Shown in pieces: positions 30,701 through 40,270 of a stretch of 64,000 nucleotides of DNA. The DNA lies in NCBI GenBank assembly GCA_963971285.1, contig OZ020256.1, forward strand, positions 7,566,501 through 7,630,500, read 5' to 3'. Every line of letters starts with the position of its first letter. Position 1 is the first letter of the stretch. The translations under genes were made by a program, and so were the position numbers. The notes beneath the pieces were generated by a model. It did not search any database and was not told where the DNA came from. It saw nothing but the letters and a program-made list of their open reading frames with translations. The stretch comes from Astropecten irregularis (lineage: Eukaryota; Echinodermata; Asteroidea; Paxillosida; Astropectinidae).

Positions 30701-33461
30701 TCGGGATAACATCAAAACCATTCTTAATGTTTTATAAGAAAAATTGAGTAGACTTGTCGCTATTTTCTCGTGACTCACAATGTCCCGGTTATTGAGCTCA
30801 AATGGCCAGCTCACAGGTGTGTTTAGACATTGGGCCGTATGCATAAAAAGAAGCAATTGCTTGCAAGCAATTGCTTCAAGCACAAGCAATTGCTTGTCAG
30901 GCAAAAGATCAAGCTTAAGCAATTGCTTAAATCCGTATGCATAAACTTTTGCTTCTGCTTAAACCTTTTGCTTGCTTTCAGCAGGCAATTGCTTGAGGTT
31001 TCAACAATAAGGACGCCATGCCGGCGTGAACACCATTCATGGAGAGCAAAGGCGGGTTACGTAATATGTAACGTGGGTGGGGAGGCGATCAGTACAGGAT
31101 GCCTAACACTCATACAAGCTCTATAGCAGGCAAAGACCAAAAATCATGACCAGTATTGGCAAAAGGATGGATGAAAAACAAATGAAGACAAGAGCGGAAA
31201 CAAAACACAAACAGAATAATTTGCGATAGGTCGCTGGAGCTATTCTTCTCGATTTATTCTAATCCTGTACAACTTCGGGGTTTCTCTTACGATCATGAAC
31301 ACGATAAATAAACGTAAACATCATGACTAAGCAAGAGCTCAATCTGGTATGACGGAGCTTCACAAAACGTAAGCAATTGCTCATAAGAGCAAGCAAAAGG
31401 TTCGTTTTATGCATACGTTTTCTATAGCAATTGCTTATCTTTAAGCAATTGCTTGCTGTCCGCAAGTTATTGCTTGTGCTTGTTAGCAAAAGATTTTGCT
31501 TGCAAGCAATGACTTATTTTTATGCATACGGATTCAAGTAAAAGGCTAGTACAAGCAATTGCTTCTTTTTATGCATACGGCCCAAAGTGTCAGTGTTGTT
31601 CTGTGACCTTTACCAATCAACTCAGTAGAGCTGAAAGCAGACATTTATTTGAGGAAAACATGTATCAGACAAGTTCCAAAGAGATGTGGTAGCTAGGCCC
31701 GAGTAGGCCCTACTATACTTACAGAAACATGACATCTCCAACACTTGCAGTGGGTGCTTGCCACATAAATGTCATGCCGTGCTGCTTTGCCTCAGTGCCA
31801 GTATGAGTTACACTGTCTCCATCGGCTTGACATGTAATGAGCTTACTAGCACCATCAGATCCTGCTAGGAATGTTCCTACAGGATCGGAACTCCCCACAG
31901 CCCGTGCTTGGATCATAAAACCCTGGAAAGTAGTGTTCCTGGGTTCGGCAATAATTTGAACTATATCGACAGACACACAAAATAGTTATGTTCATCAGTG
32001 GAGTTATAATTACGGTGTTATACTTAATGGGTGGCTATACATGTATGTAGGCCTAATGATACTTAATGAAAACAGAAGAACAAACCAAACCTAAATGAAA
32101 TTCATGCCCTATGTATTGACCGCTGCCAATTTCATTTCAAAATGTGCTTAAGCACTTAAAAACCTTAAGCACAAAAATCAGCATTCCAGCCCAACTCCTA
32201 ATTGTGAATGTCATGCTCAGCAAACAATGGCCGAATACAAGTCAAAAGCAGTAAGCATCATCTAGGGCCTACATGAAAATTTGGTTGGCAATCCCGTTTG
32301 ATCAAGGGAGACTTTTCATGAAATGTCTGCTGCCCCCATTGACGAAATTCAGACAGTTTCAATTTTGGGTTAGCTTGCGGGTTGAGCATGTGGAGAGAAA
32401 AATCATCAAAAAGACTCTCTTTCTGTGTTCAGTGTGAGATAATTTTTTTTTCTCATGTCAAGTAATTTAATGATTATAGTTCTAACAAATAAAGCGAGGT
32501 TTGTTGAGTGTTGAAGATCCTCTTTAAGCCTTTCTATGCAATTGGCTCAGATTTGAACTTTAAAAAGGTAAAAAGTCAAATCAAAAGTGACCATGAGATT
32601 TTTGTCTTCGGGTCAGATCTGCATTTTAACCATCAAATTTATATCTCCTCATTTGAAAGAGTTAACATCAATAGCGATACATGGCTCGAATTTTCAGCCA
32701 GAACTTAGCTAAACAAGTACCCTTAATGTGCGGAGATACAATTAAAGGTAATATCATACTTTGGTTTTTGTCAAAGAAATACAGATTCATGGGCAAAAAT
32801 ATCAAGGAAGATACAGTAACAGTTGAACATACTGGATTACAGTAACAGTGACAATTCCAGTCGGTGCCCACTTTCTCAGTAAACAGTGCCAAACAGCCAC
32901 GGTATTTCTAAAGTCTTGTCTTTTATTTTTGATATTTTAAAAGATCAGAAAGATTTTCGGTCGTTGTTTTACTTATTTCTGGATAAATGCACCATTTCAG
33001 GCGGGAAAATGTTAACGGTATGTTTCTACCACCACCATCTTCATACCCTGAAAGTTATACGTAAATCTGTGAACATTTCTGTTTGGGTGTCTTACCAAAG
33101 TATGATGCTATACCCTTAAACTGTGAAATGTAATTCCTTTATCAATGCATTCATGAAAATTATTAAAAGTTAAGAACCAACTCAACAAATGTTATATTCG
33201 TACATGCAAGCACTTTGATGTTGTTGACTTACCACTGACTATTCCACCAGGCCTATAACTCAATCCACTGGCTACTATATCATAGGGACTGATGGATTCT
33301 TGGGGAGAGATAGTACGGTCACTATTTGGATCCCTATGTCCAGGGACCATCTGTTGACATGCCTTGGGAGATGCACCCGTTGGAAACGCATCAATGATTG
33401 GACAAAACACAGTGACTGTGACGGCCAGCGTGATTAGGAAGACAACTTTACCCTGCTCCAT
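27793..33461 (-). CDS. Small secreted reeler-domain protein, 4 exons, 203 aa
   Basis: Minus-strand exons: 33233-33461, 31723-31960, 28478-28551 and 27793-27863 (stop). All junctions are GT-AG and in frame. Residues 1-25 form a signal peptide (VVFLITLAVTVTVFC core). Residues 26-180 match the reeler domain: FPTGASPKAC, PQESISPYDI, the FQGFMIQARA segment, VGTFLAG, DSVTHTG and FMWQAPTASVGDVMF, ending with VYWVRM. The tail VTLFILLLVVTMATYD is hydrophobic and lacks a basic anchor, which fits a GPI-attachment signal or a short membrane segment. Family members include insect defence proteins and the N-terminal part of ferric-chelate reductase 1; neither the cytochrome b561 nor the DOMON domain is present. 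A role in surface defence or adhesion is inferred only. Confidence 0.88.
28299..28395. repeat. 97-bp palindrome
   Basis: GGATGGACTGTCGATTCTAG is mirrored by CTAGAATCAACTGTCCATCC; TTCCCTCGGTGTTGGAA and TTTCCAACACTTAGGGA form the inner stem around CAAACTAGTTTG. Intron 3 of the reeler gene. Confidence 0.8.
28630..28682 (-). repeat. tRNA-derived SINE fragment
   Basis: Minus strand reads GGTTCGAATCCCGCTCCATT followed by TTTGTTTACTTTTCAAGG. The A-box half is missing. Confidence 0.65.
29008..29523. mobile_element. GGCC-ended MITE, 516 bp
   Basis: GGCCTATTTACACTTACGCG at the left is mirrored by CGCGTAAATAGGCC at the right (CGCGTAAATAGGCC follows GTCGCGCGACAGAT). The first 160 bases repeat words such as TTTACGCGAC and TGTCGCGCGAC. 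No target duplication is visible. Intron 2 or 3 region of the reeler gene. Confidence 0.65.
29632..30013 (+). mobile_element. AAAGGTA MITE, copy 1
   Basis: Left end TAAAGGTAATATCATACTTT; right end ATGATAATAGGCATACCTTTA, an imperfect inverted copy. A central palindrome TTTTTGATCTTCTGAAGATC is typical of the family. A partial relative begins again at about 30070, and an inverted one lies around 30390-30750. Confidence 0.7.
30833..31582. mobile_element. GGCC-ended MITE, 750 bp
   Basis: Starts GGCCGTATGCATAAAAAGAA and ends with its complement. AAGCAATTGCTT recurs many times near both ends in both orientations. The flanking pentamers CATTG and CAAAG do not match. Intron 2 of the reeler gene. Confidence 0.75.
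32742..33120 (+). mobile_element. AAAGGTA MITE, copy 2
   Basis: TTAAAGGTAATATCATACTT at the left and AAAGTATGATGCTATACCC at the right are inverted copies. The centre carries TTTAAAAGATCAGAAAGATT. Intron 1 of the reeler gene. Confidence 0.75.
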
Positions 33462-34767
33462 GCTGATATTTACGGCTCAAGATGCTAGTTTCGCACGCAT
33501 GCAGAGAAATAAAAACAGTGATGCGGTCCGCTCTTCTGTCAAACAGAGAATGAACCTTCAATGGGTAGGGCCTATAGTTCCTGATGTTTGTTGCTGAAGA
33601 TGTTTTCCTTGTACTGTCTTTATTGAGGAGTACAATAGAAAGCCTGTTACATAATAATATGATTATAACTGCGCAGATGAAGAGCATAATTAGGCTTTGT
33701 GGAGTTTTACTTCCTGGACTGAGTTAGTGGCTTGAAGCTTATAAAATAGAGACGACGTCCAACAAGGAAGTACAAGCATATTCAGATATTGAAGTTATTT
33801 TGATTTGAAAATCAAACTCATAAATAAGAGAATATGAAAATATAAATTTGTGGGTGTCAGCGTTTCCCTGCATCTTCCAGCATGACCCTAGTCTCATCAA
33901 CAATTAAAACGTTTTTAGGTTCGTTTGATTATCTTTCTTTTATCGCAAATTAACAAGTTTAAAGGGGCGGATCTAGCTTTCAGGAAACAGGAGGTTGAAA
34001 ATCAAAAAGTGCCATTTCGATGAAATTGCAATCATGAAGAAGGTGTGACGAGGTAGATTGTTGCTGAATATGTTGTCAGTGTACACAGAGCAAAGTGAGT
34101 TGGGTAACATGTCGCCAAACTGTCGCTGAGATGTTGGAAATAAGAATGGAAATAAATGCATTTATTTGACATGTTGCCGACATTAATCAATCGGGAGTAG
34201 GCTCTAGGTACTTGACTAAACAAGTGTGATCATTTGATTTGGACCGTAGCAGCTACCATGGAGTGGTCACAATGGGAAAAGGCTAATAGAGTTATGGGTA
34301 GCATGTACCCCTATATAGGATGTCACATGCCAGTAAATTATAGACACGTCCTCAGACCTGGGGGGTTGATCGTGTAGCTGCGTGGTTCTTCCATATACGT
34401 TTGTGCACAAAATCATTTTATATATATATATAAAAAGTGAAAACCTGGGGGGGTTGCATCCCCCCTAGCCCCCCGGGATCTACGCCCATGTCACATGCAA
34501 ACAGTATAAGGACAAAACCAAAAAGAAAGTGCAATGCAAGATATTGCTACTAAATTGGAGCCATCCAAATGCTCATTCCCGCTCATTGTTTCAACAACAT
34601 CTCACCATTGTCTCGGTATTAACATGTTGCCGAAAATGTTGCTAGTGTACACAGAGCAAAACGAGTGGGTAATTAACATGTCGCAGCAACATCTCGGTAA
34701 CACGTAGGCCAAATGATGCTAGTGTATACGTATACACAGGGCCCCAAATTAAGTCATGCAGCCCAGG

Positions 34768-35004
34768 GGCCAATTTCATAAAACTGTTAAGCACACAAAT
34801 TTGCTAAGCATGACATTTCTGTCTTAATAAAAACAGGGTTAACAACCGAATGTCCACGTGTTGTGTATCACTTGTGATTGTTCTTTGGCTGTTGTTCGCT
34901 GACCATAATTATCAAATGGAATTTTCAATGGTGGTTTGTTTTATTGGGCGAGACATTTTTGTGCTAAGCAAATTGTTGTGCTTAACAGTTTTATGAAATT
35001 GGCC
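34768..35004. mobile_element. GGCC-ended MITE with CCAGG duplication, 237 bp
   Basis: GGCCAATTTCATAAAACTGT at the left is perfectly mirrored by ACAGTTTTATGAAATTGGCC. Exact 5-bp duplication CCAGG on both sides (34763-34767, 35005-35009). Words TTAAGCAC and GCTAAGCA follow the ends. Confidence 0.85.
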
Positions 35005-35786
35005 CCAGGTACAGGTGTGTTGTCCTACATCATACATGACCAACAGTTGACCGACAGTGTACGTATATATCGGCTTCGTGACCGTTTATCGACCGTTGGT
35101 AGCAACCGAAACGTCGCTGCCATGCAGCAACCCAACATCGCCCGACTTTGATAACATTTTCCCCGTTAATATTGTGATTTTTGTCAATTAACAATTATAT
35201 TTTGTGCTTTCCTTCATTACATAAATTCACCATTTGATAATATAGATAAGACATTAATATGAATTCAAAAAAAATAAATTCAGAACAAAGGTATCGGTTG
35301 AAACAAGAGATATTAAGAAGAAAAGAAACAAGAATGGAAAATAATTGGAACGCAGTGAAGCGAAATGTACTGGGACTACAGTGTATTAAGAATTATTGGT
35401 AATCACACCGATAAAAAGGTATTTCACAGTTCATATGTAAACAATTCTTTATTTGTGTTAACTTGGATATCAAGTTCTGTTCGCCATTTTGTTTTCTAAA
35501 AATTTGATAATCGATTAAAATTCCGCTCATTTCTGCCATTAATTCACTCATAATGAAGAATAGGGCAAATTTGACAGGACATTTGACATTTTGACGATAA
35601 CACGAGGCAGTTTTTTTGCTTCATGACAGGTATTGTTTTGACTAACTTGAAAAACTGACAAAAAAAACAAACGGTCATATTTCCTGAATGTGCAAGTTTG
35701 GTTGTTGTTGTGGACAACTGGATTTGGATGCATCACTATCAAATTAGGAAAATGAACTTTATTTCAAGTTGCCACTAGAAAGTTAT

Positions 35787-36003
35787 AACGAACCTCAATT
35801 TCTAGGCATGCTACAGGTTTAGGCATGGTCTAGTAGCAACATTTAAAGGTTTACTGTAATCAAAACTATATATATCTGTATTGTTATAAAACTCACGAAC
35901 CTCAATTTGTAGGCATGCTACAAATTTAGGCATGGTCTAGTAGATTTAAAGGTTTACCGGTACTGTAATCAAAACTATGTATATCTGTATTGTTATAAAA
36001 CTC
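35787..36003. repeat. Tandem duplication, 107-bp unit
   Basis: Two consecutive copies, each running from CGAACCTCAATTT to TTGTTATAAAACTCA, with small differences including a lost CAACA in the second. Confidence 0.85.
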
Positions 36004-36612
36004 AGCCGACTTTTATTGTTTGTGCTAAGAAATATTGTATATAGAAAACGGAGGTATTTTAGACAGATAATTTAACACCCCACTTTTCGCGAGGAAAAAC
36101 CTTGCTTACGCCACATGCAGAACGCCACATAGTATACTGTATAGTGTATAGTTCTGAGTTCTGAGACGTCACTCGCTATTGTTGCGTGGATCGGTTCTAA
36201 GGGGGACTTTTTTTTGGGGGGGGCGGGGCATACATGTTCTGATTTTGTAACATTTTTTGGTCAAAAGTAAGCACTTACACAGTAAACAGTAAACCTTTAA
36301 CAATAACACTTATATCTAATGTCATGCGTTTTGACCATTGAGAAATTATCTCATGGGTCTGGACCTCGGTCAAAATATTCTCAAGGATTCCCCAGGGACG
36401 TGGGACGATTACACTTTTGTAAGATTTCGCAACAATGAGAGAATTTCTCAATGATTGAGATTTTTTTTAGCGTTGTGTGAAAATGCCTTATAACTACATA
36501 ATATACCACAATCATAACTACTATACATAATTCAAAGCTTTGATGTATTTGTACATAGATTATGATTTGTATTAAACATGTATCATACATCATGTATGAA
36601 TAGGCAAGTTTA

Positions 36613-37110
36613 CTAGATGCCTACATGGGCCCAAGGGTCCCGTCTGCAAATAGCGGGGCAAATGTCGCCACAAGAACGGTCTTCCCATTTCCCTGCATGG
36701 CCTTCAAACATTGCGCCACAATCCTGTTCTCCATATTGGTTTGGTCGGTCACTCTCCCAGTTGCTGAAGGTACGCGCTTCCTGCTCTCCATTGCAGAACC
36801 ACTGGCCCTCTTCCTCCAGATCACCACAAGCTATCCAGACGCTTTGGCCCTCTGCCCCTCCTTCTTCACGATAGGCCCACACGAAATCATGCTCCTCCTG
36901 TGACCGGGGCGCAATCATCTCTCCTCCCATCGCCTGGCAGGATTCCTTGGCTTCACCCCAAGGCAGACTCGGGGTGAAACGGTAGCAGGCACGGCGCCAC
37001 ATTCTCCAACCGGGTGGGCATTCGATGAAAGGACAGTTTTGACCGAGGATGGGGCTGGCGAGTACGAGCCCAGAGAGGACGATGAAGAGGTGCACCGATA
37101 GCATCTTCAC
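36613..37110 (-). CDS. Secreted C-type lectin, single exon, 165 aa
   Basis: An intronless frame encodes one C-type lectin-like domain. Residues 1-23 are a signal peptide (HLFIVLSGLVLASPILG), giving a secreted protein. The domain opens with CPPGW and ACYRF (Cys31-Cys42, the long-form extra disulfide), then Cys58-Cys155 and Cys131-Cys147 in canonical spacing; VWIACGD at 91-97 replaces the usual WIGL core word. The sugar-binding loop reads DRPN at 121-124 where EPN or QPD is usual, and WED at 142-144 replaces WND, so sugar preference and calcium use cannot be predicted. Extra Cys at 26, 95, 106 and 151 could add disulfides. Such small lectins are common immune or extracellular-matrix proteins in echinoderms; that role is inferred. 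The start could be Met1 or Met3. Confidence 0.9.
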   Translation of the reverse strand: MKMLSVHLFIVLSGLVLASPILGQNCPFIECPPGWRMWRRACYRFTPSLPWGEAKESCQAMGGEMIAPRSQEEHDFVWAYREEGGAEGQSVWIACGDLEEEGQWFCNGEQEARTFSNWESDRPNQYGEQDCGAMFEGHAGKWEDRSCGDICPAICRRDPWAHVGI

Positions 37111-37203
37111 GGTTATGGTGCTTTGGGATGAATTTGTTAAACGACGCGTGGCATCTTCACAATGTCAAGTTGCTCACGTCAAATAGAGAACACTCAAGAA
37201 AGG

Positions 37204-37821
37204 CTATGAAGTACTAGCCGGAATGTTTGCCTTTCAGTTTGTCTGGTTGAATTTGTTTTGAGACGTGATGCTAACCGGCAACGCCTCAGCGACTATACAG
37301 GGACCACTATACCCATGGATGTCGTGACTACCTTGGGTGTAGCCGCCTTGTCGAACCCACGCTGCCTGCTACTCTGAATTGCGATGTCTGAACATGCTCT
37401 TTGGCTTGGCAATCTCTCTGGCGGTATGAGGCAAAACGAAAAAAAAATAACAAAAAGACTACACCCTGCCATGTTAGATGCGCATCCATTTCCACTTCAA
37501 TTACGTAGTGTGTTCTGATATCGACCGGCCTGAGTAGTTGCAATTAGTACGTGTGACGGTAAAAGCAGCAATCACTGCGACAAGATGGCGATCCAATGTC
37601 GATTGGAAAGTGAAATTCAATGCCAAAATTCACAACGTATTTCACTGAGACACGTTCAATTTCTGTTCGCTTATAATTTGCTTAGTTCTCCGAACCAGAC
37701 ATTCTTGAAAAATGTAAATCATTATGATAATGTTGAGCACTGTTAAGTGTACCTTGTTTTCGGTTATTAAAACAAATATTATAGTCCGATGTTTTTCTAT
37801 CTTTCCAACTTCCCAACATGT
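37204..37821. repeat. Duplicated block upstream of the lectin gene, copy 1
   Basis: GGCTATGAAGTACTAGCCGG, CATGGATGTCGTGACTACC and later AAATCATTATGATAATGT all recur in order at 50848-52101. The copy continues beyond the foldback element at 49382-49430 (CAGAGCA). It includes sequence directly upstream of the lectin, so the second copy may be a detached lectin promoter; no lectin coding relic is seen beside it. Confidence 0.8.
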
Positions 37822-37855
37822 ATGGTGTTCCATTTGTGCCGTTAACGCGTAGCGG

Positions 37856-38116
37856 TTTTTTTTCGCCGTCGCATTTTTTTTTTGCGGCGCATTTTTTTTT
37901 TTCCGTCGCATTTTTTTTTTTGCGGCGCATTTTTTTTTTTGCGGCGCATTTTTTTTTTGCGGCGCATTTTTTTTTTTGCGGCGCATTTTTTTTTTGCGGC
38001 GCATTTTTTTTTTCCGTCGCATTTTTTTTTTGGCGGCGCATTTTTTTTTTGGCGGCGCATTTTTTTTTTGGCGGCGCATTTTTTTTTTGGCGGCGCATTT
38101 TTTTTGGCGGCGCATT
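37856..38116. repeat. Left T-tract/GCGGCGCA array of foldback 3
   Basis: About 14 units with starts 18-19 bp apart. Outer units carry CCGTCGCA or GCGGCGCA and inner units GGCGGCGCA. The inverted array at 49093-49350 uses the same variants. Confidence 0.9.
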
Positions 38117-38129
38117 TTCCCCCCGGTGA

Positions 38130-39370
38130 TTATATGCTGAGCCCTTTGTTTGTATCCTTCTATGGGGAAATTAAAACATTATTTACAAAACGCGTTACAT
38201 TAACATAATTATTTAAATCTGGTTGATTGATATTTTCTGACAAGGCATTGCTAAAAACAAGGCAGAGGAACACCCGGCCCTGTTCTTCTCAGTTGGAATG
38301 TTAATTAACTGATTTCCACACTCAATAATGGGTCATTCCGTGTCAAATCAACCAATATCCTGAAAATTTTTACGGGTCACCTCTCCGATTTGGCTGGAAT
38401 TAATTTCTAACAATCATCTATATATATATTTAATGAACATATGCAAAATTTAAAATTTCAACTCCAAGTCGTTTCGGAATATTAGGGCCTGTCAAATTCA
38501 AAGTGAGCGTGGTATCGCCCTTTAAAAGCGCGCAATTTGCGTCATTGAAGAAATTGCGTTTTGAAATGTCATTTAGAGCACCTCTAAAATAAGATACAAA
38601 GCTGAAAACTGGTACCAAGGGTAACTTGCACCCAAGGAACTCAAGTTTGGCCTTAAATCAATTGTATCTCATCTACCTTTCTCTCTACAGGCAGCTCAAA
38701 AGGCAAATTTATTCTGCGGAAATAATTAATTTCCATTTTCAGGCCACCCTAATACTCAGATTGATGATCAAAAAAGCTTCATATTGCATATGTGTATTAT
38801 AGAGGTACATATGGTTACCCCCAAGCAAGCATATTGCCCTTACACATTCAAACAAAAATTGGCAATGCTCCAAAGTTGGTTCCAGACAGAAAATATCGAA
38901 AAAACGCAGAAATTCCCGGTGACCTTTGACCTAGGCAACACTTACCCACCAACTTGAAACTTGCTCTATTTATTTATACATGTCTGATCTACCCCTGGAC
39001 CAAATTTGGTCTTGGAGACTCTTCTCCTTCATGGTGAGACAGCATTTCAGAATTGGGGTATTTTGCCCATTTTCGCAAATCACAATGCTTAAGCATAGGC
39101 CCTATGCACATGGAAGTATACAATAATAATTATGGACAATTGCATTGTCGTTATTGATCCCAAAGTGTTGTAATATGAAAAATACCTCACTCTTGTCAGA
39201 AAACAAGGATTAAATTTGATCTTACAGGTGTTTTGGGTATTATTTGAAGATACATACTGTACATACAATGTAGGGTACACAAAATGTCAAAGTGGGCGTG
39301 GCAACCCCCCCCCCCCCCCCCCCGCCCAAATGTGTTTCGTATGAAATGTCCTGTACCTACAGATACAAAT
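38130..39370. other. Interior of foldback element 3
   Basis: No gene is recognisable. The segment includes GGGTCATTCCGTGTCAAATC at about 38331, a word I associate with dispersed repeats of marine invertebrates, and a run of 19 C at 39305-39323. Confidence 0.35.
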
Positions 39371-39374
39371 CTGG

Positions 39375-39519
39375 GGCCGATTTCACTAACACTTTGCGAT
39401 CATCGCTAAGCCCAAATCCATCGCTAAACGGAAAATTGATCGCTACTTTGTGTAGGAATTTTCCGTTTAGCGATGGATTTGGGCCTAGCGATGATCGCAA
39501 AGCGTTAGTGAAATCGGCC
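39375..39519. mobile_element. GGCC-ended MITE, 145 bp palindrome
   Basis: GGCCGATTTCACTAACACTT is mirrored by CGTTAGTGAAATCGGCC, and GCTAAGCCCAAATCCATCGC by GCGATGGATTTGGGCCTAGC, so nearly the whole element folds back. Flanking pentamers TCTGG and CCAGG match at three of five positions. It is inside foldback element 3. Confidence 0.8.
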
Positions 39520-39835
39520 CCAGGCCTCAAAACAAGTGTATACTACCCCAGAAAGAAAGTGATATAAAAGTAAAGAACTTGTAATTTTCTCTATAAAAAT
39601 TAATACAAAGCAGTGGTGTAAAAACACACCACGGCTTTCATTGGATACAATAGGCCTACAAAATGAGAATTAGGCCTAATACACAAAATATCAAGAGAGA
39701 AGGGAGGGATCCACCTTTTAGGCCAGATTTGACTTATTTGGGTACAAGTTACGTCAAGAGTGATGTAATTTTCATATTACAACACTATGGGATCAATAAC
39801 GACAATGCAATTTTCCATATTGCATATTATAGGCC

Positions 39836-40209
39836 TGAAAAAGGGTGTAGACCACACTGCTGATTGATTACAAATTAGTTCTTGATGATTTATTGATGAT
39901 TCGGTACAGTGATTGGTTTGCCCAGTAATTAATTCCTGCTGGAGTAGGTGCCTTGTGTGTAGGCCTATCAACTTGTAAACTGGTGATGACGTGGTGACGT
40001 GGTTTGTAATTATGAACGCACGGGAAGCTGATTATCTGATGGTTGATTGGAATCAATAATTAGCTGGGAAATTACTGGTTTACTGGGAATGATTGAACTA
40101 ACGTTAGATTGATTGAACGGTGGGAGAAATTTCTGGAATGTGGTGATTGGAGTGATCATACAAAGATTTCGTCAATAGAGGGCGCTATAACTCCAAGGAC
40201 TTTTGCACA
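39836..40209 (-). repeat. 3' LTR of the BEL/Pao element
   Basis: 374 bp; its only visible difference from the other LTR is A against G in the word AACTTGTRAACTGG. Bases 40210-40222 just inside it read, on the minus strand, TTTAGGGGCGGC, a possible polypurine tract. Confidence 0.9.
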
Positions 40210-40270
40210 GCCGCCCCTAAATTTGGGCACCAAATTTATAAGTTAACAAAAGTCTCTATAAGTCGTGAGC

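Larger units (their letters stand above)
33462..36612. other. Spacer between the reeler and lectin genes
   Basis: Contains upstream sequence of the reeler gene, a GGCC-ended MITE (34768-35004), a tandem duplication (35787-36003) and two segments near 34060-34140 and 34610-34720 sharing GTGTACACAGAGCAAA and TGGGTAACATGTCGC with 30480-30570. AT-rich remainder without recognisable genes. The last few hundred bases before 36613 should include the lectin 3' UTR. Confidence 0.45.

Noticed and set aside
37642-38208. Long open frames rich in Lys/Arg or Phe
   Set aside because: They are translations of the T-tract/GCGGCGCA array in several frames on both strands; the mirrored array at 49029-49409 gives the same artefacts.
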